From: Sulfurimicrobium lacus
GTDB lineage: Bacteria; Pseudomonadota; Gammaproteobacteria; Burkholderiales; Sulfuricellaceae
NCBI RefSeq assembly: GCF_011764585.1
Contig: NZ_AP022853.1
Coordinates: 1,223,501-1,287,500 of the forward strand
DNA: 64,000 nucleotides
Direction of reading: 5' to 3'
How positions within the stretch are numbered: the first letter of the stretch is position 1; each line of letters starts with the position of its first letter. The notes below the pieces were generated by a model. It was not told the DNA's origin. It did not search any database and worked only from the letters and a program-made list of their open reading frames with translations. The translations under genes were made by a program, and so were the position numbers. Below are positions 25,934-36,221 of this stretch, in pieces.

Positions 25934-26389
25934 ATGAAAGCCAATACGATTCGTTTCGGTGAGCTGGAAGTCAATCCGGAAACCATTCTGACATTTCCCC
26001 GCGGTTTGCTCGGATTGGAAAACTGCACCCGCTTCAAGTTGCTGCACAACGTGGAAAAAGACGCTCCCGTGGTTTTTTTTCTGCAATCCCTCGATGACCC
26101 CGCAGTCACTTTTTCCGTTGTTAACCCCGCCCAATTCGGCATCAACTACGAGTTTGTCCTGTCGGACGAAGAAACCGACCTGTTGCAGTCAGTGGAGCCA
26201 AGCGACTTGGCAGTGGCGCTGATGGTCTATATGCCCATGGGAGCAAATACAGCTAAGGATGAGGCCGGTGGCGGTATCTCAGCAAATATAAATGGCCCGC
26301 TGGTGCTGAATCTGGGCAAGAAATTAGGCTTGCAGAAAGTTCTGGTTGGGCCGCAGTTCGACATCACCCTGCGCGACCAAGGCAGCTAA
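25934..26389 (+). CDS. fliW: Flagellar assembly factor FliW
   Basis: FliW (151 residues) binds flagellin and the RNA-binding regulator CsrA, linking flagellin level to its translation. The family sequence is clear: FGELEVNPETILTFPRGLLG, FFLQSLDDPAVTFSVVNP and GPLVLNLGKKLGLQKVL. The start has a strong AAGGAG site, 13 bp after hemN. It is isolated: no csrA, flagellin or other flagellar gene is in the window, so the host is probably flagellated with those genes elsewhere. Confidence 0.93.
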   Translation: MKANTIRFGELEVNPETILTFPRGLLGLENCTRFKLLHNVEKDAPVVFFLQSLDDPAVTFSVVNPAQFGINYEFVLSDEETDLLQSVEPSDLAVALMVYMPMGANTAKDEAGGGISANINGPLVLNLGKKLGLQKVLVGPQFDITLRDQGS

Positions 26390-26410
26390 GTTCGGCGCCT
26401 CCCGGAGTCG

Positions 26411-26437
26411 AAAAAAGGCGCTGCGGCGCCTTTTTTT
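26411..26437 (+). terminator. Intrinsic terminator after fliW
   Basis: AAAAAAGGCGC-TGCG-GCGCC followed by seven T. It closes the hemN-fliW unit. Confidence 0.9.
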
Positions 26438-26513
26438 CGCTCTGGATAAAGGTTGCGCAGGATGACGGCATGAAATATGCTCGACAACACGTTCATTTAT
26501 TCAATTGGTTCAC

Positions 26514-28049
26514 ATGTTCGATCTGCTTGCCCTGTTCCGCACCAAACCTTCGGGCTTTCTCACCAGCGCGAAGACCGCGGACGCGTGGCTGCAGGACCTG
26601 CGCGGGCACGACGAATACGAGGCGCAGAAGCAAGTCATCGATGCGCTTTCCGGCTTCCTGAAAAGTCAGGAACCCCTGACTCGGGAGCGTCTCAAGGTGC
26701 TGAGGCACGTCGACGAAACCAGTCAGGCATTCCAGAAAAAGCTCGGCGAAACGTATTTTCAGCACCAGAACGAGCTCAAGCGTGGCGAGGACGTCCTGTG
26801 GAAGAGCATGACGACCCTGTTTTCCCGGCTCGCCCACAGCTACCAGCTCTTTATCCACGAAATCGTGGCGCAACGCGGCAAGAGCGAATTCACCCGTTAC
26901 CTCCCCACCATCGCCGCCCGCACGCTGCATTACTACGCCCAGGGCATCAAGTGGGGCTACTTTCACCAGGAGCCGGTGCAGCCTGTGATGTGGAAGCGCC
27001 TGCACAAGTACTACCTGATGTGCGAAAACGCCCGTCTGGCCACCACCGAAGTGGAACTCAACAGCAAGCGGCTCACCACCTGCTGCAACGAATACATGCA
27101 GATCCTGCTGCTCGACATGATCAAGCCCATGACCCTGCCGCCCGACCAGATCGAAATGGTGGACCACTGGCTCGATCACTGGTCGCATCTGGTCCCGCTG
27201 GAGCAGGATTGCGACCCGGAAACGCACATGCACTGCGTCGACCTTTCTACCGGGGTAGGCGCGCGCAAGCTGCTGGAGGAAATGCACGGTCCCGACCTGC
27301 GTTGCTGGAGCATGGTCGATCTCTACCTGCAAATCCGCAAATCGCGCACCGGCCTGACGGATGGGAACTGGAGCGAGCATGTGGAACTGGGCGACGAATG
27401 CGTTTTGCCCGACTGCATCGACCTGCTGGATTACGTCGCGCGCTACTGGATACGCCCCGAGGCGGCACGGCGCCAATGCCGCGCCCCGGTGGAGGACCGC
27501 ATGGTGGAAATGGCCTGCGGCGTCGGTGCCATCTATTCCTGCCTGCAACCGGAAGAAGCGCGCCCGGGGCATAAAATCCCCTTCGAACACTGGTCGGTTC
27601 AGGACGAAAGTGAGGGCGGCTACGGCCTGGTGGAGGCGCGTCCGACGGAACGGGCGCAGGAAGGCAAGCTGGTCCTGGTCAAGCCTTCCGGCCATGACGG
27701 GGCGTGGGAAATCGGCGTGGTGCGCTGGAAAAGGGATTCCGAGTCAGGCATGCCGGCACTGGGGGTCGAGCGTCTGAGCGACGCCCCCAAGCAGGTGGAG
27801 CTGACCGAAGCGGACGGCGGCGAGGGCGTCATCAAGGCGCTCTTTCTACCCAAGCTGTATCAACGTGACATCAACAGCAGCCTGATCCTGCAGAGCGCGG
27901 ATTTCCGCGAAGGACGCCTGCTGGACATGCACTACCGCAACAACGTCTTCCACGTGCGCCTAGCCGAAGTCGTGGACAGCAGCGAGGAATGGGTGAGGGT
28001 GCACTTTACCGTGCTGGGCAATCGCACGCCGGGCGCCAAGGCGGCGTGA
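26514..28049 (+). CDS. Conserved protein of unknown function, 511 residues
   Basis: The ATG at 26514 (MFDLLALFRTKPSGF) is preferred to the TTG three codons earlier. The first 330 residues are mainly helical, without signal peptide or membrane helix. The C-terminal third is beta-rich, with KIPFEHWSVQDESEGGYGLV, a GAWEIGVVRWKRDSES strand pair and MPALGVERLSD; this pattern is reminiscent of PilZ-like barrels, but the RxxxR of c-di-GMP binders is not evident. I do not recognise the family. It is monocistronic and convergent with rho. Confidence 0.7.
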   Translation: MFDLLALFRTKPSGFLTSAKTADAWLQDLRGHDEYEAQKQVIDALSGFLKSQEPLTRERLKVLRHVDETSQAFQKKLGETYFQHQNELKRGEDVLWKSMTTLFSRLAHSYQLFIHEIVAQRGKSEFTRYLPTIAARTLHYYAQGIKWGYFHQEPVQPVMWKRLHKYYLMCENARLATTEVELNSKRLTTCCNEYMQILLLDMIKPMTLPPDQIEMVDHWLDHWSHLVPLEQDCDPETHMHCVDLSTGVGARKLLEEMHGPDLRCWSMVDLYLQIRKSRTGLTDGNWSEHVELGDECVLPDCIDLLDYVARYWIRPEAARRQCRAPVEDRMVEMACGVGAIYSCLQPEEARPGHKIPFEHWSVQDESEGGYGLVEARPTERAQEGKLVLVKPSGHDGAWEIGVVRWKRDSESGMPALGVERLSDAPKQVELTEADGGEGVIKALFLPKLYQRDINSSLILQSADFREGRLLDMHYRNNVFHVRLAEVVDSSEEWVRVHFTVLGNRTPGAKAA

Positions 28050-28068
28050 TGCCCAGAAATGAGGCGGC

Positions 28069-29328
28069 TTAGCCTCTGCGCATCGAGTCGAAGAAGTCCG
28101 CGTTGCTCTTGGTGGCCTTGATCTTGTCGAGCAGGAATTCCATCGCGTCCAGGTCGTCCATCGGGTAGAGCAATTTGCGCAGGACCCAGATTTTCTGCAG
28201 CACGTCGGCCTTGATGAGCAGTTCTTCGCGGCGGGTGCCGGAGCGGTTGACGTTGATCGCCGGGTAGAGGCGTTTTTCCGCCATCTTGCGATCAAGGTGG
28301 ATTTCCATGTTGCCGGTGCCCTTGAACTCTTCGTAGATCACGTCGTCCATGCGCGAGCCGGTGTCCACCAGAGCGGTGGCGATGATGGTCAGGCTGCCGC
28401 CTTCCTCGATATTGCGCGCTGCGCCGAAGAAGCGCTTGGGGCGCTGCAGGGCGTTGGCGTCGACGCCGCCGGTGAGGACCTTGCCGGAGGCGGGGACCAC
28501 GGTGTTGTAGGCGCGCGCCAGGCGAGTGATGGAGTCGAGCAGGATGACCACGTCCTTCTTGTGCTCCACCAGGCGTTTGGCTTTTTCCAGCACCATTTCG
28601 GCGACCTGGACGTGGCGCGTGGCAGGTTCGTCGAAGGTGGAAGCGACTACTTCGCCGCGCACGGTACGCGTCATTTCCGTCACTTCCTCGGGGCGCTCGT
28701 CGATGAGCAGCACGATCATGATGACGTCGGGGTGATTGGTGGCGATGGCGTGGGCAATGTGCTGCAGCATCACGGTCTTGCCGCTCTTCGGGCTGGCTAC
28801 CAGCAGGCCGCGCTGGCCCTTGCCGATGGGCGCGACCATGTCGATGACGCGGCCGGTGATGTTTTCTTCCGCCTTGATGTCGCGTTCCAGGATCAGCGGC
28901 TGGGTGGGGAACAGCGGAGTCAGGTTCTCGAACAGGATCTTGTGCTTGGAATTTTCCGGCGGCTCGCTGTTGACCTTGTCCACCTTGACCAGCGCGAAGT
29001 AGCGTTCGCCTTCCTTGGGGGTGCGGATCTCGCCCTGGATGGTATCGCCGGTGTGCAGGTTGAAGCGGCGAATCTGCGAGGGGCTGACGTAGATGTCGTC
29101 CGGTCCAGCCAGGTACGAGGTGTCGGGCGAGCGCAGGAAGCCGAAGCCGTCCTGCAGTACTTCCAGCGTGCCATCACCGAAGATGCTTTCGCCTTTTTTT
29201 GCCTGATTCTTGAGCAGGGCGAAGATCAGGTCCTGCTTGCGCAGTCGGCTGGCGCCATCGATTTCATTGGCGATGGCCATCTCGACCAGTTCGGAGACGT
29301 GTTGTTGCTTTAACTCGGATAAATGCAT
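28069..29328 (-). CDS. rho: Transcription termination factor Rho
   Basis: Rho (419 residues) is the hexameric RNA helicase that releases nascent transcripts. It has the N-terminal helical SAP-like domain, the cold-shock-like RNA-binding domain with [16 protein letters not shown], the P-loop [27 protein letters not shown] (Walker B) and the R-loop [14 protein letters not shown]. Length and order equal E. coli Rho, with no inserted Arg-rich domain. trxA lies upstream on the same strand, a classical pair. Confidence 0.98.
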   Translation of the reverse strand: MHLSELKQQHVSELVEMAIANEIDGASRLRKQDLIFALLKNQAKKGESIFGDGTLEVLQDGFGFLRSPDTSYLAGPDDIYVSPSQIRRFNLHTGDTIQGEIRTPKEGERYFALVKVDKVNSEPPENSKHKILFENLTPLFPTQPLILERDIKAEENITGRVIDMVAPIGKGQRGLLVASPKSGKTVMLQHIAHAIATNHPDVIMIVLLIDERPEEVTEMTRTVRGEVVASTFDEPATRHVQVAEMVLEKAKRLVEHKKDVVILLDSITRLARAYNTVVPASGKVLTGGVDANALQRPKRFFGAARNIEEGGSLTIIATALVDTGSRMDDVIYEEFKGTGNMEIHLDRKMAEKRLYPAINVNRSGTRREELLIKADVLQKIWVLRKLLYPMDDLDAMEFLLDKIKATKSNADFFDSMRRG

Positions 29329-29390
29329 GGCAATAGAGCGCTTCTAGGATGACTTGCGGGAAAGAAAGATAGAGACTGGTGAAACCTGAG

Positions 29391-29413
29391 CTGGCAAGCT
29401 AAGCGCTTGCCAG
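29391..29413. promoter_or_regulatory. Hairpin between trxA and rho
   Basis: CTGGCAAGC-TAAGC-GCTTGCCAG is a perfect 9-bp stem. It sits in the 119-bp gap about 65 nt before the rho ATG on the minus strand, with no T-run following. It may mark the end of trxA mRNA or lie in a rho leader, since rho is autoregulated in E. coli. Confidence 0.5.
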
Positions 29414-29447
29414 TCGAAAGGAGTTATTAAGATTGAGCGTAACGGCT

Positions 29448-29774
29448 TTAGATGTTGCTGTCAATAAAAGCGGTGAGCTGTGACTTGGACAGCGCGCCCA
29501 CCTTGGTGGCTTCCACGTTGCCGTTCTTGAAAATCATCAGGGTCGGGATGCCGCGGATGCCGAACTTGGGCGGCGTGGCCTGGTTTTCGTCGATGTTGAG
29601 CTTGGCGATCTTGATCTTGCCTGCGTATTCCTGCGCCACTTCATCCAGAATCGGGGCAATCATCTTGCATGGTCCGCACCAGTCCGCCCAGTAGTCGACC
29701 AGCACGGGAATCTGCGATTGCAGAACTTCCTGCTCGAAAGAGTCGTCACTGATGTAATGGATATGTTCGCTCAT
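29448..29774 (-). CDS. trxA: Thioredoxin
   Basis: Thioredoxin (108 residues) is the cytosolic disulfide reductase. The redox site [15 protein letters not shown], the cis-Pro loop [13 protein letters not shown] and the end LTAFIDSN are all standard. The start is ATG 29774 ([13 protein letters not shown]); upstream in-frame codons extend into the leader. It is followed by rho. Confidence 0.97.
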   Translation of the reverse strand: MSEHIHYISDDSFEQEVLQSQIPVLVDYWADWCGPCKMIAPILDEVAQEYAGKIKIAKLNIDENQATPPKFGIRGIPTLMIFKNGNVEATKVGALSKSQLTAFIDSNI

Positions 29775-29906
29775 GGATTGCCTCTTAACATTCGGAATTG
29801 AAAGGGATTTTTGTTGATGCCTGATTGGGATGGCGTCTGTTGTTCGGTGGTCAAGAACAGGGATAAACGCTATGCTAACCAAAAATACCAAGTAAGGGAA
29901 GCATTG

Positions 29907-30233
29907 ATGCTGGTGCTAAAAATATTAATCAGCGTAGCGGTTCTATTAGCGGCGGCGGAAGCGGCGAAGCGCTCTCCCTTCTGGGGTGCGGTGATCGTTT
30001 CGCTGCCGCTGACGTCGATGCTGGCCATGGCATGGCTGTATTGGGACACGCGCGACGCGGCGCGGGTGAGTGCCTTCGCGCGCGACATTTTCTACTTGGT
30101 TCCGCCGTCGCTGCTGTTCTTCCTGCCCTTCCTGTTCGAATCCCGCAGCCATTGGCCGTTCTGGCTGAATTTTGCTGTCGGCGCGGCGCTTGCCGCGAGC
30201 GGCATGTTAGGCATGCGATTCGTGCTGAAATGA
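29907..30233 (+). CDS. DUF3147 family membrane protein
   Basis: This 108-residue protein has about four transmembrane helices (for example [18 protein letters not shown] and [16 protein letters not shown]) and few charged residues. The pattern [20 protein letters not shown] and [10 protein letters not shown] fits DUF3147. A GGGA ribosome site precedes the ATG. Its stop overlaps the addB-like start (ATGA), so it is translated with the recombination genes, although no link in function is known. Confidence 0.78.
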   Translation: MLVLKILISVAVLLAAAEAAKRSPFWGAVIVSLPLTSMLAMAWLYWDTRDAARVSAFARDIFYLVPPSLLFFLPFLFESRSHWPFWLNFAVGAALAASGMLGMRFVLK

Positions 30234-32944
30234 GCGGCAACGCGCTTCGTCCTTCCGCTGCGGACCCGTTGCTCAGCGCCGCTGCGCGCGAAATCGTCGC
30301 CCTCGAGCGCGCCCGCCTGCCCAACCTGAGCGGCGTGACCGTGCTGCTGCCCAATCTCCATGCCGCCGCGGAATTCGGCCGCATATTGCGCGACACGGCC
30401 GGGGTGGACACCTTGCTCCTGCCGCGCTTCGCCACCCTGCGGAGCCTCGCGGAGCAACAGGACACGGGCCGGGCACGCCTGCCCGTCAGCCGCCGTCAGG
30501 CGATGATCTACCGGGCCTTGCGCGACAAGGACTGGTTTCGCGAGGGTGATTTGTGGCACGTCAGCGCCGAGCTGTTGCGCCTGTTCGACGAAATCACCTT
30601 GAGCCAGGTAGCGCTTCCATCCACTTATGAAGCGTTCGTACATCTGCTGGAACAGGCCTACCGGGCGCGCAGCGGGCTCCCGCTGCAATTCGAGGCCCGG
30701 CTGGTGCATGAGCTGTGGCACGCCATGTCCGCCAGGGGGGAGGGGGCGCTGGACGATGCCACGCTCTATCACCTGCAGCTGGCGCAGTTGGCCGATATGG
30801 CAGCTGCGCCGCTGTACACCGTGGGGCTCAACGACCTCGTCCCGATGGAGTCGGCCTTTTTCGCGCTTTATGCCCGTTCTTGCCCGGTGCGCCATTTTTC
30901 GGTCGCTGCGATTGAAGCCGATCCCGCCGGTTTGACGGGCCTGCTGTCTGCCGCCTGGGGCGAGTCGGGGCAAAGTGAACACTTGCACGACCGCGCGAGC
31001 GCTTTCCGCGATATTGCCTCAACCAGTCCCTTGTCCGGACGGCATGAACGGCTTTGCCTGTGCGGCGCCAACAGCCTGGAACAGGAAGCCGAGACAGTCG
31101 CCTTCCGCGTCGGCCAGTGGCTGGCGCAAGGCAAGACGGCCATCGCCGTGGTGGTCCAGGACCGGCTCGTGGCGCGGCGCGCGCGTGCCCTGCTGGAGCG
31201 GGCGGCGGTGCTGGTGACCGACGAAACCGGCTGGACCCTTTCCACCACCAGCGCCAGCACGGTGGTGATGCGCTGGCTGGACAACCTGGACAGCCGCTTC
31301 CATTACCAGGATTTGCTCGATCTGCTCAAATCCCCGTTCATCTTCACCGCCTGGGAACCGGCACGGCGGCGCCATGGGGTGTACCGCCTGGAACAGCTGA
31401 TCCGCAAGCACAGCGTGGTGTCGCACCTGATGCGCTACCGCGCGCTGGCCGGGGACGAGGCGGAAGTCGTCGAGTTGCTCGATGCCCTGGGCGAGGCGCA
31501 AAAGCTGCTCGAAAAACGCAAAAGGCGCTCGCTGGCCGAGTGGCAGCAAGGCTTGCTGGCGAGCCTGGATGTCTTGCAGATTCGTGGGGGGCTGCAGCGC
31601 GACCTGGCCGGGGACCAGTTGCTCCAGTTGCTCGAGCGCCTGCATCTCGAACTGGCCCAGGACGCCACTGCATTCAGCTATTCCGAATGGCGGCAATGGC
31701 TGAACCAGCAACTGGAAGAGGCGGTTTTTCGCGACGCCAGCATCACCAGCCCGGTGGTGTTCACCCACCTCGCGGCCTGTCGCCTGCGCCGCTTCGACGG
31801 AGTGGTCATCGCCGGCGCCGATGCGGCCCATTTGCCGGGGCGGGGGCGCGAGAGCGTATTCTTCAACCAGGCCGTCAGAGCACAGCTCGGCTTGCCCGAT
31901 CGTCGCGCCGCATTGGAAACCGAGCGGCAGAATCTGGCGTCGCTGCTGGTTGCCTGCCCGGAGGTGTGGGTGACCTGGCAGGCGCGCAAGAACGGCGAGC
32001 CCAATCCGCTCAGCCCGTGGTTCGAGCGCCTGGAAATTTTCCATGTGCTGGCTTATGGAGAAGGCTTGAAGGATTCTGGCTTTCAGCCTCCAGCCATCAG
32101 CTTTCAGCCTGCAGTTCTCGCTGCGCACCCTGCCCCGGTGCTGCCTGAGCAGCTTGTTCCTGCCACCATTTCCGCCAGCGGTTACAACAGCCTGGTGGCT
32201 TGTCCCTACCAGTTCTACGCGCGTCACGCCCTGCGCCTGAACGAACTGGACGAGGTGTCCACCGCGCTGGAAAAGCGCGATTACGGCGAGTACGTGCACG
32301 ACATCCTGCACCGTTTCCACCTCGTCTATCCGATTCTGAGTGGCCAGGATACCGCCGTGTTGCAGCAGGTGTTGCGCGACATCAGCAAGGAAGTATTCAC
32401 CCGCGCCATCGAGGCGGATTTCGTCAGCCATGCTTGGGCCTTGCGCTGGGACGCGTCCATACCCGGCTATATCGCCTGGCAGCTGGCGCGGGAGCTGGAA
32501 GGGTGGCGCTGGCAGGAAGGGGAAGTGGAGCGCACGCTGGACATTCCCCTGGCTGGCGAACGGCAGCTCAGGCTGCGCGGTCGGCTGGACCGGGTGGACA
32601 GTAAAGGCGCCGCGCTCGCGGTGCTCGACTACAAGACGCAGAACGCCGAGGGGCTGAAGAAAAAGCTCAAGCAAGCCGGCGAGGACGTTCAGCTGCCCTG
32701 TTACGCCCTGTTGCTGGGAGAAATGCCGCAGCAGGCCGCGTTCGTGGCGGTGGACGAGGAGGACGTGGGTCAGGTCGAGGCGGCCGAGGACATCGCCGTG
32801 CTGGCGCAGGCCAACCGCGTGCGTCTGCGCGACATGTTCGATGCGCTGTACCGCGGCGCTTCGCTCCCTGCCCAGGGCATATCCCAGGCCTGCGAATACT
32901 GCGAAATGCGCGGCCTGTGCCGCAAGGACTACTGGAATGCATGA
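30230..32944 (+). CDS. AddB-like PD-(D/E)XK nuclease/inactive helicase subunit
   Basis: This 904-residue partner of the AddA-like protein downstream processes double-strand breaks for RecA. The N-terminal helicase-like part lacks a Walker A P-loop. The C-terminal nuclease shows GEYVHDILHRFH, GRLDRVDSKG and VLDYKTQ. Cysteines for a 4Fe-4S cluster are in VACPYQFYARH and CEYCEMRGLC, as in AddB. It overlaps the next gene by 8 bp. A run of five heptamers (32081-32115), the same repeat seen between genes, is built into the frame and encodes a FQPPAISFQPA-like linker before the nuclease domain. Confidence 0.87.
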   Translation: MSGNALRPSAADPLLSAAAREIVALERARLPNLSGVTVLLPNLHAAAEFGRILRDTAGVDTLLLPRFATLRSLAEQQDTGRARLPVSRRQAMIYRALRDKDWFREGDLWHVSAELLRLFDEITLSQVALPSTYEAFVHLLEQAYRARSGLPLQFEARLVHELWHAMSARGEGALDDATLYHLQLAQLADMAAAPLYTVGLNDLVPMESAFFALYARSCPVRHFSVAAIEADPAGLTGLLSAAWGESGQSEHLHDRASAFRDIASTSPLSGRHERLCLCGANSLEQEAETVAFRVGQWLAQGKTAIAVVVQDRLVARRARALLERAAVLVTDETGWTLSTTSASTVVMRWLDNLDSRFHYQDLLDLLKSPFIFTAWEPARRRHGVYRLEQLIRKHSVVSHLMRYRALAGDEAEVVELLDALGEAQKLLEKRKRRSLAEWQQGLLASLDVLQIRGGLQRDLAGDQLLQLLERLHLELAQDATAFSYSEWRQWLNQQLEEAVFRDASITSPVVFTHLAACRLRRFDGVVIAGADAAHLPGRGRESVFFNQAVRAQLGLPDRRAALETERQNLASLLVACPEVWVTWQARKNGEPNPLSPWFERLEIFHVLAYGEGLKDSGFQPPAISFQPAVLAAHPAPVLPEQLVPATISASGYNSLVACPYQFYARHALRLNELDEVSTALEKRDYGEYVHDILHRFHLVYPILSGQDTAVLQQVLRDISKEVFTRAIEADFVSHAWALRWDASIPGYIAWQLARELEGWRWQEGEVERTLDIPLAGERQLRLRGRLDRVDSKGAALAVLDYKTQNAEGLKKKLKQAGEDVQLPCYALLLGEMPQQAAFVAVDEEDVGQVEAAEDIAVLAQANRVRLRDMFDALYRGASLPAQGISQACEYCEMRGLCRKDYWNA
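32081..32115 (+). repeat. Heptamer array inside the addB-like gene
   Basis: Five tandem heptamers: TTTCAGC-CTCCAGC-CATCAGC-TTTCAGC-CTGCAGT. They have the TCAGC unit of the arrays at 3515 and 48327. The 35-bp stretch is read through without breaking the frame and lies in a proline-rich linker of the protein. Confidence 0.75.
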
Positions 32945-35900
32945 ATTCGACTACCACACCGCACTGAATCCCGAGCGCTCGGTGGTGATCGAAGCCTGCG
33001 CCGGCAGCGGCAAGACCTGGCTGCTGGTGTCGCGCATCCTGCGCCTGCTGCTGGCGGGTGCCGAGCCGGGCGAAATCCTCGCCATCACTTTCACGCGCAA
33101 GGCCGCCCAGGAGATGCAGGCGCGCCTGCTGGAGTGGCTGCGCCTGCTGGCCCTGCAGCCGGAAGATGAGGCACGCGAATTTCTGCGCCAGCGTGCCTTG
33201 TCGGACAGCGAAATCGAACAATTGCTGCCGCACGCGCGCAACCTGCTGGAACGCGTGCTGACTGCCGAGCCGACACTCACCATCAACACTTTCCACGGCT
33301 GGTTCCTGCAGCTGCTGCAAAAGGCGCCGCTCGAAGGCGGCGCGGTGGGCAATTTTTCCCTGCTCGACCAGACCTCGGCCTTGCTGGAAGAGGCGTGGCA
33401 GAGTTTTGCCGAGGACCTCGCCGAGCAAGAGGAAGACCCGACCGCCAGCGCTCTGCAGGAGCTGTTCCGCGGCCATGGGCTGTTCAATACCCGCGCCCTG
33501 CTGCTGGGGTTCGTCGCCAAGCGCGCGGAGTGGTGGGCTTACACCGCAGGGCAGGCCGATCCCCTGGCCTATGCCCTGGAACGCTTGCGCCGCGAACTGG
33601 ACGTCGATCCGGAACAGGACGTGCTGGCGGAAATGCAGCAGGACCCCGTGTTGGCCGAATGGCACAGCGAATACGCGCAGCTCCTGGGGAAGAACACCGC
33701 GACCGACCAGAAACTCGCGGCCCAACTGGTGGATGCGCTGGCGTTGAAGGATCTTGACCAGCGTTTCGCCACGCTGTGCCCGGTGTACTTCACCAAGAGC
33801 GGTACGCCGCGCGTTCGCGCCTCTTCGCCAACCCAGGCCAAGCGGCTGGGCGCGCATGGCGAAGCGCGCCTGATCGAATTGCACCAGATGATGTGCGACC
33901 TGCTGTATGAAGCCCGCGACCGCCTCACCGCCCAGGCCGTGTACCGCTTCAATTGCATCGGCCTGCGCTGCGGCGCGGCGCTGCTCGACGCCTACCAGCG
34001 TCTCAAGGAAGCGCGCCAGATGCTGGATTTCGCCGATGTCGAATGGCGCGTGTTCCAGCTGCTGAGCCGCAGCGATTACGCCGAGTACATGCAGTACAAG
34101 CTGGACAGCCGCTACAGCCATATCCTGCTGGACGAGTTCCAGGACACCAACCCCCTGCAGTGGCAGGTGATGCAGGCCTGGCTGGGCGCTTACGGCGCGG
34201 TGGGCAGCCGCCCCAGCGTGTTCCTCGTGGGCGACCCCAAGCAGTCGATCTACCGCTTCCGCCGCGCCGAACCGCGCCTGTTCCAGATCGCCGCCGCGAG
34301 CCTGATGCGCGATTTCGCTGCCGCCCGGCTGGAACAGGACCGCTCGCGGCGCAGCGCGCCGGCGGTCATCCAGGCGGTGAACCGGGTGTTCGCCGCGCAG
34401 CCGGACTTCGCGGGTTTTCGCGAGCATGGCTGGCACCACGACACGCAGGAGGGCGCCGTCGCGCTGCTGCCGCTGGCGGAGAAACCAGCCCAGGCCGAAG
34501 AAGAGGGCGCCGACGACACCGTGCCGATGTTGCGCAATCCGCTCCAGCAGGCGCGTCAGGAAGACGAGGACGTGCGCCACGAGCAGGAGGCGGCCCAGCT
34601 CGCGGAGAAAATCACCGCCATCGTCGGCCGCTGGCAGGTGGATGACGAGAAGCGCGGGCCGCGCCCCGCGGACTACCGCGACATCATGCTGCTGGTCCGG
34701 AGCCGGACCTGGCTCGCCACTTACGAACGCGCTCTGCGCGCGGCGCGCATCCCCTATCTCAGCTCGCGCCAGGGCGGCCTGCTGGACACGCTGGAATGCA
34801 GCGATCTGGCGGCCTTGCTGGAGTTTCTCGTGACGCCTTTTGCCGACCTTAAGCTGGCCCAGGTGCTGCGCTCGCCCGTGTTCGGCTGCGACGATAGCGA
34901 CCTGATGCGGCTGGCGCGCGGAGAGGAGAGCAGCTGGTGGCAGCGCCTGAAGGCCCTGCCCGAGGAACTGCTCACTGCGCCCTTGAAGCTGGCGCTCGAA
35001 CGCCTCGCAGCCTGGCAGGAAATCGCGGACCGCCTGCCGGTGCACGACCTGCTCGACCGCATCTACTTCGAAGGCGAGGTGCTGCAGCGCTATCGCATGG
35101 CCGTGCCGCAAGCCATGGTCGCCGCGGTGCAGGCCAATTTGCATGCCTTCATCGAGCTGGCGCTCAACATGGACAGCGGTCGTTATCCCAGTCTGGCGCG
35201 TTTCATCGACGAGGTGGCGGCCCTGCGCCGCGCGCCGGAGCAGGAGTCGCCGGACGAGGGCCTGATCGGCGACGGCGGCAACGCGCTGCGCATACTCACC
35301 GTGCACGGCGCCAAGGGGCTGGAAGCGCCCATCGTGTGGCTGCTGGACGCCAACGCCGCGCCGCGCAACGAAAGCGGGTACCGGATTTTGGTCGACTGGC
35401 CGCCGGAAGATGTGGCGCCGCGCCACTTCTCCCTGGTAAGCCGCAAGGCGGAGCTGGCACGGGCGCGCGAACATTACGTGGAAGCGGAAGCGGCGCACGC
35501 CCGGCGCGAGAACCTCAACCTGCTCTACGTCGCCATGACGCGCGCCAAGCAGGCGCTGATCGTGAGCGGCAGCACGAGCGGCAAGGGCGGGGAAAGCTGG
35601 TACCAGAAAATCCAGGCCGGTCTGCAGGACAGCGGACTCGGCGTTGGACTTTCGCCCGCCGCCGTGCCGCCTGCCTTCGATATGGAGGAGAAGCCAAGCG
35701 TTGCCCTCGAGCAAAACAACCTGCCGGTGCCGCCGACCGGGCGGCGGGAGCCTTTCTCCCGGCTCGACCCCGCGCGCCATCATGGTATCCAGTTGCATGC
35801 GCTGCTGGAATGGGTGGACATGGGGCGTGACCTGCCGGAACAGAAAGAGCCGCTACAGGCCCGGCTCGGACTCGAAGAAGCGGAGTTTGCGCCGCTCTGG

Positions 35901-36221
35901 GCCGAAGCGCTCGAACTGCTGCGGGCGCCGGTGCTGCAGCGGTTTTTCGATCGGGCGCAGTATCAGGCGGCCTGGAACGAACTCGGCTACCAAGGCGGGG
36001 ACGGGGAAGTGCGCCGCATCGATCGCCTGGTCGAGTTCGCCGACTGCGTGTGGGTGCTCGACTACAAGACCGGCGGCGGGGCGGTGGATGACCCGGATGT
36101 GCTTGCCGCACCCTATCGCGGGCAAATGAACGAATACCGGCGCGCCATGGAAAGCGTGTTTCCGGGCAAGCCGGTGCGTTGCGCCCTGGTTTTTCCCGGG
36201 CCAACGCTCGTCGAGGTCTAG
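32937..36221 (+). CDS. AddA-like UvrD-family helicase/nuclease
   Basis: The 1094-residue helicase-nuclease has Walker [16 protein letters not shown] near residue 22, [11 protein letters not shown], Walker [16 protein letters not shown] near 397, [15 protein letters not shown] and [19 protein letters not shown]. The C-terminal RecB-type nuclease has [19 protein letters not shown] and QMNEYRRAM, so both activities should be intact. It overlaps the addB-like gene. Together they form an AddAB system; no recB, recC or recD is in the window. Its 3' end overlaps the convergent helicase gene by 4 bp. Confidence 0.92.
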   Translation: MHEFDYHTALNPERSVVIEACAGSGKTWLLVSRILRLLLAGAEPGEILAITFTRKAAQEMQARLLEWLRLLALQPEDEAREFLRQRALSDSEIEQLLPHARNLLERVLTAEPTLTINTFHGWFLQLLQKAPLEGGAVGNFSLLDQTSALLEEAWQSFAEDLAEQEEDPTASALQELFRGHGLFNTRALLLGFVAKRAEWWAYTAGQADPLAYALERLRRELDVDPEQDVLAEMQQDPVLAEWHSEYAQLLGKNTATDQKLAAQLVDALALKDLDQRFATLCPVYFTKSGTPRVRASSPTQAKRLGAHGEARLIELHQMMCDLLYEARDRLTAQAVYRFNCIGLRCGAALLDAYQRLKEARQMLDFADVEWRVFQLLSRSDYAEYMQYKLDSRYSHILLDEFQDTNPLQWQVMQAWLGAYGAVGSRPSVFLVGDPKQSIYRFRRAEPRLFQIAAASLMRDFAAARLEQDRSRRSAPAVIQAVNRVFAAQPDFAGFREHGWHHDTQEGAVALLPLAEKPAQAEEEGADDTVPMLRNPLQQARQEDEDVRHEQEAAQLAEKITAIVGRWQVDDEKRGPRPADYRDIMLLVRSRTWLATYERALRAARIPYLSSRQGGLLDTLECSDLAALLEFLVTPFADLKLAQVLRSPVFGCDDSDLMRLARGEESSWWQRLKALPEELLTAPLKLALERLAAWQEIADRLPVHDLLDRIYFEGEVLQRYRMAVPQAMVAAVQANLHAFIELALNMDSGRYPSLARFIDEVAALRRAPEQESPDEGLIGDGGNALRILTVHGAKGLEAPIVWLLDANAAPRNESGYRILVDWPPEDVAPRHFSLVSRKAELARAREHYVEAEAAHARRENLNLLYVAMTRAKQALIVSGSTSGKGGESWYQKIQAGLQDSGLGVGLSPAAVPPAFDMEEKPSVALEQNNLPVPPTGRREPFSRLDPARHHGIQLHALLEWVDMGRDLPEQKEPLQARLGLEEAEFAPLWAEALELLRAPVLQRFFDRAQYQAAWNELGYQGGDGEVRRIDRLVEFADCVWVLDYKTGGGAVDDPDVLAAPYRGQMNEYRRAMESVFPGKPVRCALVFPGPTLVEV

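Noticed and set aside
32667..35798. A 1043-codon minus-strand frame opposite the addA-like gene
   Set aside because: Gln/Ala/Arg/His-rich antisense shadow with no domain; the plus strand encodes a motif-complete helicase-nuclease.
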